A stretch of 64,000 bases of DNA. Origin: Hyphomonas chukchiensis (GTDB lineage: Bacteria > Pseudomonadota > Alphaproteobacteria > Caulobacterales > Hyphomonadaceae). This document shows, piece after piece, positions 29,527-37,476 of this stretch; the stretch's first letter is position 1; the number at the start of each line of letters is the position of its first letter. The stretch is taken from positions 1-64,000 of the forward strand of contig NZ_AWFG01000002.1 in NCBI RefSeq assembly GCF_000682695.1, written 5' to 3'. Below the pieces are notes generated by a model that saw only the letters and a program-made list of their open reading frames with translations, was not told where the DNA came from and made no database searches. A program made the translations under genes and the position numbers.

Positions 29527-29935
29527 TACACTGATGCGGCAGCGCATCATGGCGCTGACCCTGGTCGTGCCGGAATATGAGGCGGGACTTGCCTTCTATG
29601 TCGGCAAGCTCGGCTTTGACCTGCTGGAAGACACAGACATGGGCGGCGGCAAGCGCTGGGTGCGCGTGCGGCCGAAAGGCGGAGATACTGAACTGCTGCT
29701 GGCGCGCGCCGTGAACGATGACCAGCGCGCGGCGATTGGCAACCAGACCGGCGGGCGCGTGTTCCTCTTTCTTGAGACGGATGATTTCGACCGGGACTAT
29801 GCAGCCTACGTTGCGGCGGGCGTCACGTTCCTCGAAGCGCCGCGCAGTGAGCCTTATGGTAAAGTCGTCGTGATGCAGGACCCGTTCGGCAACAAGTGGG
29901 ACTTGCTCGAACCTGCAGATGACGGCTCATCCTGA
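29519..29935 (+). CDS. VOC-superfamily (glyoxalase/bleomycin-resistance-like) protein
   Basis: The 138-residue protein has two beta-alpha-beta units of the vicinal-oxygen-chelate fold, beginning MALTLVVPEYEAGLAFYVGKLGFDLL and ending VVVMQDPFGNKWDLLEP, with a conserved Glu of the metal site. It overlaps the end of parC by 8 nt, so translation is coupled. The substrate is unknown; many such proteins are lyases or dioxygenase-like. Confidence 0.83.
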   Translation: MADTLMRQRIMALTLVVPEYEAGLAFYVGKLGFDLLEDTDMGGGKRWVRVRPKGGDTELLLARAVNDDQRAAIGNQTGGRVFLFLETDDFDRDYAAYVAAGVTFLEAPRSEPYGKVVVMQDPFGNKWDLLEPADDGSS

Positions 29936-30015
29936 GCGCCCACTGAACCTCCACCCTTCCTGAACGATGGTTGCACACCTAAATGGTAGCCAGTGTTATT
30001 GAAGAGGAGACAGCC

Positions 30016-30876
30016 ATGTCCCAGCCAAAGCCTGTCCTGCGGCTCCACCCTGCCGAACGCGATGATATCGCCGATCTGGTGACGCGGCGGCCTGTGCCGG
30101 GGCGTGGCATCAACAATGTCGGTGCCTTCCTTTTCCTCAATCATCATGGGCCCCAGACCTACAAGCCGGGCAATCGCGGCCTGCCATTCGGGCCGCACCC
30201 GCATCGCGGGTTCGAGACGGTGACGTTCATTCTCGAGGGCGACCTCGCGCACCGCGACAGCGCCGGGCATGAGAGCATCATCAGCCAGGGGGGCGTGCAA
30301 TGGATGACGGCTGGCAGCGGCCTCGTGCATGAAGAAGTCTCGCCGGAAGCGTTCAAGCGCAACGGCGGACCGATGGAGATCCTGCAGCTATGGGTGAACC
30401 TGCCCTCGAAACTGAAAATGGTTCAGCCGCGTTATGTCGGCGTGCAGGCCGACCAGATTCCGGTGGTGGAATCAGACGGTATGAAGCTGCACCTCGTCTC
30501 GGGCGACTGGCAGGGCACGGCCGGGGCGATCGAGTCGCTGACGGGCGTGTTCATGACATGGTTGGAGATGAAAGCGGGCAGCCGCATCGCGTTTGACGCG
30601 CTGGCGGGCCGCGATGTGTTCGCCTATGTCGCGCGCGGCGAAGTCAGCATCAACGGCACGGCGGTGAAGGGTTTCAATCTCGCAGAACTCGGCGCGGGCG
30701 ACAGCGTGGAACTGGTCGCCGGTTCTGAGGCGGTGGTCCTGTTCGGCCATGCCGAGCCGATTGACGAGCCGATCGTTTCGCATGGTCCGTTCGTGATGAA
30801 CACGGTCGCGGAAATCCACGAGGCCTATGCGGACTATCAGGCGGGCAAGTTCAGCGCACCGGTGAATGTGGGTTAG
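30016..30876 (+). CDS. Pirin family protein
   Basis: The 286-residue bicupin has the pirin metal ligands His61, His63, His105 and Glu107 (GPHPHRGFETVTF, SGLVHEEVS), matching human pirin. Bacterial pirins have been linked to quercetinase activity and to pyruvate dehydrogenase control. ATG 30016 has GAGGAGA upstream. It follows the VOC gene by 80 nt on the same strand. Confidence 0.93.
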   Translation: MSQPKPVLRLHPAERDDIADLVTRRPVPGRGINNVGAFLFLNHHGPQTYKPGNRGLPFGPHPHRGFETVTFILEGDLAHRDSAGHESIISQGGVQWMTAGSGLVHEEVSPEAFKRNGGPMEILQLWVNLPSKLKMVQPRYVGVQADQIPVVESDGMKLHLVSGDWQGTAGAIESLTGVFMTWLEMKAGSRIAFDALAGRDVFAYVARGEVSINGTAVKGFNLAELGAGDSVELVAGSEAVVLFGHAEPIDEPIVSHGPFVMNTVAEIHEAYADYQAGKFSAPVNVG

Positions 30877-30928
30877 GCAGGTTGTCCGAACGGCTCGCCT
30901 TGAATGGTCTCAGGATGAGCGTGGCTAT

Positions 30929-31456
30929 TTAAATGGGTCTGCTTCGGGCAATCGCGGCCTGTTCAAAACCGTTCTTCAGTCGATCCCGGAATACGAAGAG
31001 GCACAGCGGCCAATAGAAGGCGAGTAGAGTGTAACCAACTGTGCCGGATACAGTCTTACCGAGGCGTTCTCCAATCTGGCAAAGCAGCAGAAGATATAGT
31101 GTTGCATATGCTGCGATAGCCAATGCGGAGACATCCGGGGAGGGTTCCGGGATGCCGTCGAGCAAAATAGTGAGCGGGAAGGCCGTAAAAAACAATACGA
31201 AAAAGATGGCTGCAAACACTGCATAGAGTTTGACGGGAAGCGTCCATCTCTCTTGCAGGAGGAGGTAAGTGCTTAGCGCCCAGAACGCCTGCACAAGCAT
31301 TCCGGACCCGGTGCCGATTATCACTCCGATAGAGTCGCCTGTCCTGAGGCGGCCGCCTAACAGCTCGGCAACCCCGAAGGGGATAAGCATGATGCAGGCA
31401 AGCAGGACAATCATGAGAATATGATTGGCCAGAAGATTGCGAAGTTTGGCCGTCAT
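30929..31456 (-). CDS. Polytopic membrane protein of unknown function
   Basis: The 175-residue protein has four to five hydrophobic segments (IVLLACIMLIPFGVAELL, GMLVQAFWALSTYLLL, LYAVFAAIFFVLFFTAF, YATLYLLLLC, LLAFYWPLCLFVF). Codons are less GC-biased than in neighbours, by eye. Its start overlaps the Sir2 stop by 4 nt (ATGA), so both are expressed together. No family is recognised. Confidence 0.65.
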   Translation of the reverse strand: MTAKLRNLLANHILMIVLLACIMLIPFGVAELLGGRLRTGDSIGVIIGTGSGMLVQAFWALSTYLLLQERWTLPVKLYAVFAAIFFVLFFTAFPLTILLDGIPEPSPDVSALAIAAYATLYLLLLCQIGERLGKTVSGTVGYTLLAFYWPLCLFVFRDRLKNGFEQAAIARSRPI

Positions 31457-32205
31457 TTGGTGTACAGAAGCTCAAGCACGTCGCTCATTAACGGCCCGAT
31501 CTCGGTGTGGAGCACCAAGTCGGCCATCAGGTCCTGATCAGTCGCCTCGCGGTTCACGATGACGAGTTTGGCGCCATTGCGTTTGGCCTCCAGCGGGATG
31601 CCGGCGGCGGGGTAGACGACGAGGGATGAGCCAAGCACAAGGCAGAGGTCGCAGAGCAGCGCCTCTTCGGCGGCGCGGGCCATTTCGGCTTCCGGCATGG
31701 CCTGTCCGAACGAGATGGTCGCGGTCTTGATGAGGCCCTTGCAAAAGATGCAGGTGAGGTCTTCGCCCGCTTCCCAGCGGGGTTTGAGCTTTTCGATCTC
31801 GTAGCGCTTGCCGCAATTGAGGCAGCGGGCATAGGTGGCGTTGCCATGGATTTCGATCACCTGATCGGCCGGCACGCCGGAATCCTGATGCAAATTGTCG
31901 ACATTCTGCGTGACGACCGCGCCGACCTTGCCGGCGGCGACGAGCTTCGCAATGGCGTTGTGCCCGGCATTGGGACTGGCGCCTGTCCATCCGGCGGAGC
32001 GGTTGAAGACGCGTGTCCAGGCCTCGCGGCGCTTCCCGGCGGAGGAGACGAAGTCCTGGAAATAGATCGGCGTCATCTGGGACCAGACGCCGCCGGGACT
32101 GCGGAAATCCGGGATGCCGCTCTCCGTGGAAATGCCCGCGCCTGTGAAAACCATCACGCGGTTGGCGGCGTCGATCATGCGCGCGAGGGTGGCAGCATCG
32201 GACAT
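31453..32205 (-). CDS. Sir2-family NAD-dependent deacylase
   Basis: The 250-residue sirtuin has GAGIS (22-26), TQNVDNLH (99-106) and the catalytic His120 in IEIHGNATYARC. The zinc finger uses Cys128 and Cys131 (CLNC) and Cys152 and Cys155 (CIFC). It removes acyl groups from lysines while consuming NAD. ATG 32205 is chosen; an in-frame ATG 27 nt upstream would add MLKMCSIRA before the conserved start. It leads into the membrane protein with a 4-nt overlap. Confidence 0.93.
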   Translation of the reverse strand: MSDAATLARMIDAANRVMVFTGAGISTESGIPDFRSPGGVWSQMTPIYFQDFVSSAGKRREAWTRVFNRSAGWTGASPNAGHNAIAKLVAAGKVGAVVTQNVDNLHQDSGVPADQVIEIHGNATYARCLNCGKRYEIEKLKPRWEAGEDLTCIFCKGLIKTATISFGQAMPEAEMARAAEEALLCDLCLVLGSSLVVYPAAGIPLEAKRNGAKLVIVNREATDQDLMADLVLHTEIGPLMSDVLELLYTK

Positions 32206-32260
32206 GGCCCTGATGCTACACATTTTGAGCAACCTTGCTACCGGGCGCGCAAATTAGATT

Positions 32261-32716
32261 CTATTTATACATGCCCTCGCGCAGGTTGAGCCCATGCTCG
32301 AGATAAGCCTTCATGGCACAGATCATTTGCGACCAGCCCATGCAATTGCCATAGGATGACTTCAGGCCCGCAGGCGTTTCGCGCCAGCCTTCCTCGGCGA
32401 TGGTGACGATGGTGCGGCCATCATCGGTCGGCTCGAAGCGCATCGTGACGGTGGTTTCGTAGGGCGCAGGCGTTTCCGGATCATTGGCGCCCCATTTCAG
32501 GATGATGCGCTTGTCCTTCTCCACCTCGACGACATGGACCGGGAAGGCGCCGGGAAAATCGTGGAAGTCCCAGGTGACCGTGGCGCCGGTTTCGAGCCGG
32601 CCCTTCGCGCCGCCGGTGGTGAAATAGCCGGACAGCTTGTCCGGGTTCACGACGGCTTCGAACACGTCGGATACCGGGCGGCTGATACGGCCGCTGACTT
32701 CGAATTTCAGGTCCAT
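32261..32716 (-). CDS. SRPBCC/AHSA1-family protein
   Basis: The 151-residue protein has the START-like fold, with ISRPVSDVFEAVVNPDKLSGYFTTGG at the N-terminus and the Trp-containing GWRETPAGLKSSYGNCMGWSQMI at the C-terminus. It is divergent from an ArsR-type regulator with 46 nt between starts, a common pairing for AHSA1-like proteins. The shared dyad upstream may regulate both. The role is unknown; ligand binding is likely. Confidence 0.87.
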   Translation of the reverse strand: MDLKFEVSGRISRPVSDVFEAVVNPDKLSGYFTTGGAKGRLETGATVTWDFHDFPGAFPVHVVEVEKDKRIILKWGANDPETPAPYETTVTMRFEPTDDGRTIVTIAEEGWRETPAGLKSSYGNCMGWSQMICAMKAYLEHGLNLREGMYK

Positions 32717-32744
32717 GACATCACTCCTTGTCTTGGCTTCAATC

Positions 32745-32764
32745 ATGTTATAAAAAAGTAACAT
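32745..32764. promoter_or_regulatory. Candidate ArsR operator
   Basis: A 6-bp dyad, ATGTTA at 32745-32750 and TAACAT at 32759-32764, is separated by 8 nt of A-rich DNA. It overlaps the ArsR start codon and the divergent control region of the SRPBCC gene. The spacing and position fit an autoregulatory site of a dimeric winged-helix repressor. Confidence 0.5.
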
Positions 32765-33107
32765 GTCAAGCGACGATCAAACCGACTTGGTCTTCAGGGC
32801 CCTCGCTGCGCCGATAAGGCGTGACCTGATGGATGCCCTGAAGGACAATCCGCAGACCACAGGCGAGCTGTGCGCGCGCTTCGATACGCTGAACCGCTGC
32901 ACGGTGATGCAGCATCTCGGCGTGCTGGAGGAAGCGGGCCTCGTGATTGCCCGCAAGCAGGGCCGCCAGCGCTGGAATTATCTCAATGCCCTCCCGATCA
33001 AGCAGATCCACGACCGCTGGATCGGTGCCTATGCCTCCGGCGCCGTCGACCTGCTGGCCCGCATGAAGGACGACATGGAGAGCCTGCCGGTCAGCCAGAA
33101 AGCCTGA
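32763..33107 (+). CDS. ArsR/SmtB-family transcriptional regulator
   Basis: The 114-residue winged-helix protein contains VFRALAAPIRRDLMDAL and the recognition region ELCARFDTLNRCTVMQHLGVLEEAGLVIARKQGR. It lacks the usual ELCVCDL-type metal-binding helix, so it may respond to a signal other than a metal. It is divergent from the SRPBCC gene and a dyad overlaps its start. It probably represses itself and that neighbour. Confidence 0.88.
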   Translation: MSSDDQTDLVFRALAAPIRRDLMDALKDNPQTTGELCARFDTLNRCTVMQHLGVLEEAGLVIARKQGRQRWNYLNALPIKQIHDRWIGAYASGAVDLLARMKDDMESLPVSQKA

Positions 33108-33127
33108 CGACACTTGCCTTGAGGCCG

Positions 33128-33150
33128 TTCAATCGATAAAATCGATTGAA
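33128..33150. promoter_or_regulatory. Perfect 10-bp dyad upstream of the YeiH-type exporter
   Basis: TTCAATCGAT at 33128-33137 and ATCGATTGAA at 33141-33150 form a perfect inverted repeat with a 3-nt AAA spacer. It lies 94 nt before ATG 33222 and 17 nt before the possible TTG 33168. It is AT-rich with no GC stem or T run, so an operator is more likely than a terminator. The LysR regulator encoded downstream is the obvious candidate binder. Confidence 0.55.
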
Positions 33151-33221
33151 AATATAAAGATACCTCGTTGGAAAGATTGATCGTGGCTCTGTATCTCCAA
33201 GGCATTCCCGTGAAGGCCGAG

Positions 33222-34268
33222 ATGATGCTGACCCTGTTCCACACTGAAACCCATGCGCCGAAAACGATTGAGCGCGCGACGCCCGGCATCCTGCCTGGCC
33301 TTTTGCTGGCGACGCTGATTGCGGCGGGGGCCTTTGCGCTGCGGGCGCTTCCGGGTGTCCACGCGCTCAGCCCGCTGATCCTTGCGATCCTGCTCGGCAT
33401 GGCTTTCCATAACGTGATCGGCACGCCTGCCAGCGCCAAAGCCGGCGTCAAGTTCAGCCTGAAGCGTGTGCTGCGCGCCGGCATCGTGCTGCTCGGCCTG
33501 CAGCTGACGCTGTCGCAGGTGGTGGCTGTGGGCGGCATGGGCGTGCTGGTGATTGTGGTGACGCTGGTCTCGACATTCGCCTTTACGGTCTGGCTGGGGC
33601 GCATGCTGAAAGTGGATGCGCGGGTGACAGAGCTGATTGCAGCAGGCACGTCGATCTGCGGGGCGTCGGCGGTAATTGCCACCAATACGGTGACGCGGGC
33701 GCGCGACGAGGATGTGGCCTATGCGGTGGCCTGCGTGACCGTTTTCGGGTCGTTGTCGATGATGCTTTACCCCGTGCTGGGCGGCCTGATGGACCTTGGC
33801 CCGCACGCCTTTGGCCTCTGGGCGGGCGCATCGATCCATGAAGTGGCGCAGGTCGTTGCGGCGGCTTACCAGCGCGGCACCGAGGCCGGGGAATTCGGCA
33901 CGATTGCCAAGCTGACCCGCGTGATGATGCTGGCGCCCATGGTGCTGGGCCTCGGCGTGCTGGCCGCGCGCCGCGTCAAGGCATCGGGCGGGGAGGCAAG
34001 CCGCACCGCGCCGCCGCTGCCATGGTTCGTGTTCGGCTTCATCGCCATGGTCGCAGTCGCCAGTCTTGGTGTTGTTCCGCATGCGGTGTTGCAGCCGGTC
34101 TCCACCGCCACGCAATTCCTGCTCGCCATTGCGCTTGCCGCGATGGGCCTTGAGACAGACGTGCGAAAGCTTGCGGCCGAGGGCTTTCGCCCGGCGCTTG
34201 TCGGCGCGGGCGGGTGGATTTTCATTACGCTGGTCAGTCTCGTGCTGATCCGGCTCACGACGGGATGA
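33222..34268 (+). CDS. YeiH/UPF0324 family putative sulfate exporter
   Basis: The 348-residue polytopic inner-membrane protein has about ten helices. It shows the family stretches [34 protein letters not shown] and [12 protein letters not shown]. YeiH-type proteins are annotated as sulfate or sulfite exporters. The start is uncertain: ATG 33222 is chosen, while TTG 33168 would add 18 residues. The LysR gene follows 7 nt later, matching the YeiH-YeiE pairing of enterobacteria. Confidence 0.85.
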   Translation: MMLTLFHTETHAPKTIERATPGILPGLLLATLIAAGAFALRALPGVHALSPLILAILLGMAFHNVIGTPASAKAGVKFSLKRVLRAGIVLLGLQLTLSQVVAVGGMGVLVIVVTLVSTFAFTVWLGRMLKVDARVTELIAAGTSICGASAVIATNTVTRARDEDVAYAVACVTVFGSLSMMLYPVLGGLMDLGPHAFGLWAGASIHEVAQVVAAAYQRGTEAGEFGTIAKLTRVMMLAPMVLGLGVLAARRVKASGGEASRTAPPLPWFVFGFIAMVAVASLGVVPHAVLQPVSTATQFLLAIALAAMGLETDVRKLAAEGFRPALVGAGGWIFITLVSLVLIRLTTG

Positions 34269-34275
34269 GACACGC

Positions 34276-35175
34276 ATGACGCTCGAACAGCTTCGCATCT
34301 TCGTCGCCGTCGCCGAGCGGGAACACATGACCCGCGCCGCCGAGGCGCTGAACCTGACGCAGAGTGCAACCAGCGCCGCGATTGCTGCGCTGGAAGAGCG
34401 TCATGACGTGAAACTGTTTGACCGGATCGGGCGGCGCATTGTGTTGACGCAGACCGGGCATGCCTTCCTTGACGAGGCGCGCGCCGTGCTGGCCCGCGCG
34501 ACACTGGCGACGCAGGCGCTGGACGATCTTGCGGGCCTGCGCCGGGGGCAGCTGCGCCTTGGCGCGAGCCAGACCGTGGCGAACTATTGGCTGCCGCCGC
34601 TGATGCAGGCTTTCAGGCTGGCGCATCCCGGCGTGACGCTGGACCTGCAGATCGGGAATACCGAGCAGATCGCCGAAGCCGTTGCGGACCTGTCGGTCGA
34701 TCTCGGCATCGTGGAGGGCAAACCGCAGCGCAATGACCTGAACCAAACGGCTGTGACCGGCGACCGGACAGCGCTTATCGTGCCGAAGGGCCATGAGTGG
34801 ACCGGGAAGCCCCCGCGAACGGGCAAGGATTACCGCGCGGCGCGCTGGGTGTTGCGCGAGCCGGGGTCCGGCACGCGGGCGATGCTGGAAGACCTGCTGG
34901 CCGGGCATGGCCTCGGCCTTGGCGATCTCGATGTGGCGCTGGAACTGCCCTCGAACGAGGCCGTGCGGGCCGCCGTGCAGGCAGGGGCAGGCGCGAGCCT
35001 GTTGTCGATTCTCGTGGCCGAGCCGTCGATCATGGCCGGCACGCTGTGCGAAGTGGCGGTCGATCTGCCGCCGCGCAGTTTCCACATCCTGCGCCACAAG
35101 GAACGTCATGAAACCGGGCTGGAACAGGCCTTTATCCGCCTCGCCGACGCGCAGGGCCCAAAGGCGGAAGCCTGA
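34276..35175 (+). CDS. LysR-family transcriptional regulator, YeiE-like
   Basis: The 299-residue protein has a typical LysR helix-turn-helix (EHMTRAAEALNLTQSATSAAIAALE, about residues 16-40) and a periplasmic-binding-like effector domain beginning near residue 90. The effector pocket region has LRLGASQTVANYWLP. It starts 7 nt after the YeiH-type gene. YeiE in enterobacteria responds to sulfite and sits beside yeiH, so a sulfur-related inducer is inferred. Confidence 0.87.
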   Translation: MTLEQLRIFVAVAEREHMTRAAEALNLTQSATSAAIAALEERHDVKLFDRIGRRIVLTQTGHAFLDEARAVLARATLATQALDDLAGLRRGQLRLGASQTVANYWLPPLMQAFRLAHPGVTLDLQIGNTEQIAEAVADLSVDLGIVEGKPQRNDLNQTAVTGDRTALIVPKGHEWTGKPPRTGKDYRAARWVLREPGSGTRAMLEDLLAGHGLGLGDLDVALELPSNEAVRAAVQAGAGASLLSILVAEPSIMAGTLCEVAVDLPPRSFHILRHKERHETGLEQAFIRLADAQGPKAEA

Positions 35176-35249
35176 CATTCTAGGCGTCACTTGCCTCTGC
35201 GGCAGATGGCGGTTACGCCTGACATATCGTTTTTGTGGAGGGACGGCCC

Positions 35250-35813
35250 ATGAGCCCCATTCTGATCGTACTTGCGGTCGCAGTCGCCATCGTCGGCTTT
35301 ATCATCCTGATCTACAACGGACTGGTGATGAAGCGCCAGCGGGTCAACCAGGCCTTTGCCGACGTGGACGTTCAGCTGAAGCAGCGCCAGAACCTGATCC
35401 CGAATCTGGTCGAAACCGTGAAGGGCTATGCCAAGCACGAGCAGGAGACGTTCCAGCAGGTGATCGCGGCGCGCGCGGCGGCCCAGTCGGCCTCGACACC
35501 GGCCGAAATGAGCCAGGCCGAAGGCATGCTGACCGGCGCGCTGGGCAAACTGTTCGCGCTGGCCGAGGCTTATCCGGACCTAAAGGCCAACCAGAACTTC
35601 ATCCAGCTGCAGAACGAGCTGTCGACCATCGAGGACAAGCTGGCCGCGGCGCGGCGCTTCTACAACTCGGCCGTTCAGGACTACAACACGTCCCGCGAAC
35701 AGTTCCCGGGGTCTGTCATCGCCGGCATGTTCAGCTTTGAACCGCGTGACTTCTTCGACGTGGGCGTGGAAGGCCGAGAGGCGCTCTCGACGCCGCCGGA
35801 AGTGAAGTTCTAA
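35250..35813 (+). CDS. LemA family protein
   Basis: The 187-residue protein has an N-terminal membrane segment (ILIVLAVAVAIVGFIILIYNGLV) followed by helical coils: QRQNLIPNLVETVKGYAKHEQ, FALAEAYPDLKANQNFIQLQNEL and RRFYNSAVQDYN are the LemA signatures. ATG 35250 has TGGAGGGACGG upstream. LemA is often next to a TPM or M48 protease gene, but here it stands alone, so its partner is elsewhere. Confidence 0.93.
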   Translation: MSPILIVLAVAVAIVGFIILIYNGLVMKRQRVNQAFADVDVQLKQRQNLIPNLVETVKGYAKHEQETFQQVIAARAAAQSASTPAEMSQAEGMLTGALGKLFALAEAYPDLKANQNFIQLQNELSTIEDKLAAARRFYNSAVQDYNTSREQFPGSVIAGMFSFEPRDFFDVGVEGREALSTPPEVKF

Positions 35814-35864
35814 TCTGATCCTTTATCATGTAGTGTGCCTCCCATGCCTGTCGTGGGAGGACGC

Positions 35865-36197
35865 ATGATGAAACCCTTTATACTTGTCTCGGCCATGCTG
35901 CTGGGGGCGTGCGTCAGTTCCGGCGCGAGCTGGAGTGCATCGACATGGGACGGTCTCGTGCCGCAGACGATTGCGACGCAGAACTATGCCTTCATGGCCG
36001 CGCCGATGGCCGGACAGGGCTTCAAGCTGAAACTCACGGTCAAGACCGATGGCAGCTTCGGCGTCGCCAATGCGGGCCCGGCGACGGATGACCAGCTGAC
36101 AGAGGCCGCCATCGTCGCCGCGCCGGATGGCTGTACGTTCGTGTCGCTGGAACGCACGCCGGATGGCGGGGCGGAAGCGGCGTATGATTGCAAATAG
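35865..36197 (+). CDS. Small lipoprotein of unknown function
   Basis: The 110-residue protein has a lipoprotein signal ending MLLGAC, with Cys at about residue 15. The mature part is beta-rich, contains GQGFKLKLTVKTDGSFGVANAG and ends with two Cys (PDGCTFVSL ... AYDCK). ATG 35865 follows GGGAGG by 4 nt, and 35868 is an equally near second ATG. No family is recognised. It is 51 nt after lemA. Confidence 0.65.
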   Translation: MMKPFILVSAMLLGACVSSGASWSASTWDGLVPQTIATQNYAFMAAPMAGQGFKLKLTVKTDGSFGVANAGPATDDQLTEAAIVAAPDGCTFVSLERTPDGGAEAAYDCK

Positions 36198-36220
36198 GTT
36201 GACCTTCTGACTTCATCCGC

Positions 36221-36297
36221 AGTCCCGGCGAATGCCGGGATCTCAGGCAATTGAAGCAGGAAGCCAGCCGCAAGAGACCCCGGCGTTCGCCGGGGGT
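36221..36297. repeat. Inverted pair of palindromic intergenic repeats
   Basis: Two near-identical palindromic units lie in opposite orientation. The first, TCCCGGCGAATGCCGGGA (36223-36240), is followed by TCTC. The second has GAGA before CCCCGGCGTTCGCCGGGG (36278-36295). The reverse complement of the second differs from the first at only a few positions. It fills the gap between a lipoprotein gene and the convergent aminotransferase and could act as a bidirectional terminator. Confidence 0.65.
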
Positions 36298-36306
36298 GCG
36301 GAATTA

Positions 36307-37476
36307 TTATAGGGATTGAGCCTGGCCCCGCGCCCTGAACCAGGGCGTGATGCGCTCGAGGGCATCTTCGAGTTCCGGCGTTGAGACGGCGAACGAGAAG
36401 CGCATGAACTTGTGGCCGTTGATCGGGTCGAAATCGACGCCGGGGGCCGTGGCGACGCCGGTATCCTTCAGCAGCTGCATGCAGAAGCCGAGGCTGTCAT
36501 CGGTGAAACGCGAGATGTCCGCATAGATATAGAAGGCGCCGTCAGGCGGGGCGATGCGTTCGAGACCGAGCGCCGGGAGCGCTGCGAGCATCAGGTCGCG
36601 GTTGCGGCGATAGGTGTTGAGGTGGCCTTCCAGTTCGTCGCGGCAGTCCATGGCGACGAGGCCTGCGTGCTGGGAGAGCGACGGCGCGGTGAGGAACATG
36701 TTGCCGATATAGGCGGCCGTGCGGCTGGCCATGCTGTCAGGCGACACGATCCAGCCAAGGCGCCAGCCCGCCATGGAAAAGTATTTCGAGAAGGAGTTGA
36801 TGACATAGGCGTCGCTCGTGTGTTCGAGGACGGACGCCGTGCGCGGGCCGAACGACAGGCCGTGATAGATCTCGTCGGAGATGATGCGGATGTTGCGCGC
36901 GGCGCAGACCTTGACGATGGCGGCGAGTTCGTCGGCGGGAAGGATGGTTCCGGTCGGGTTCGCGGGGCTGGCGATGATGAGACCGGCAGGCGCGGGTTCG
37001 AGCGCGGCGATCTGGGCGGCGGTCAGCTGGAAACGCGTTTCCTCGCCGCATTCGATCTCGAGCGGGACCATTTTGAGGGCCTTGATCGTGCCGCGATAGG
37101 CGACATAGCCGGGGCGGGCGAGGGCAACCTGATCGCCGGGATTGAAGGCGGAGGAAAGGGCCAGCACCAGCGCAGGCGAGGCGCCACAGGTGATCGCAAG
37201 GCGGCGGGGCGCGACCTCGACGCCATAGGTGTCGCCATAGTGCTGGCAGATGCGCGCCTTGAGCTGGGGGCTTTCCCAATAGCCCATGGATTCTGCATCG
37301 AGCACCGCGTGCGCGGTCTCGACGGCGCGTTTCGGGGCGCCGGTCGAAGGCTGGCCGAATTCCATATGGATGACCGAGCGCCCGGCCGCCTGCAGCTCAT
37401 GCGCAAGACGGCTGACCGCAATGGCCTGGAACGGGGAGACCTCGCCACTCAATTGGCGGCGAGGCTGGGCAGCCAC
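36307..37476 (-). CDS. PLP-dependent aminotransferase, class I/II
   Basis: The 389-residue enzyme is fold-type I. PLP-binding residues are visible: the internal-aldimine Lys in NSFSKYFSMAGWRLGW, the ring-binding Asp in RIISDEIYHGL, and the conserved ANPTGT and FSFAVS segments. The GTG start at 37476 overlaps the end of the TRAP large-permease gene by 28 nt. The link to a 2-oxoacid-like TRAP transporter suggests the enzyme converts imported oxoacids or amino acids, which is inferred. Confidence 0.9.
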   Translation of the reverse strand: MAAQPRRQLSGEVSPFQAIAVSRLAHELQAAGRSVIHMEFGQPSTGAPKRAVETAHAVLDAESMGYWESPQLKARICQHYGDTYGVEVAPRRLAITCGASPALVLALSSAFNPGDQVALARPGYVAYRGTIKALKMVPLEIECGEETRFQLTAAQIAALEPAPAGLIIASPANPTGTILPADELAAIVKVCAARNIRIISDEIYHGLSFGPRTASVLEHTSDAYVINSFSKYFSMAGWRLGWIVSPDSMASRTAAYIGNMFLTAPSLSQHAGLVAMDCRDELEGHLNTYRRNRDLMLAALPALGLERIAPPDGAFYIYADISRFTDDSLGFCMQLLKDTGVATAPGVDFDPINGHKFMRFSFAVSTPELEDALERITPWFRARGQAQSL

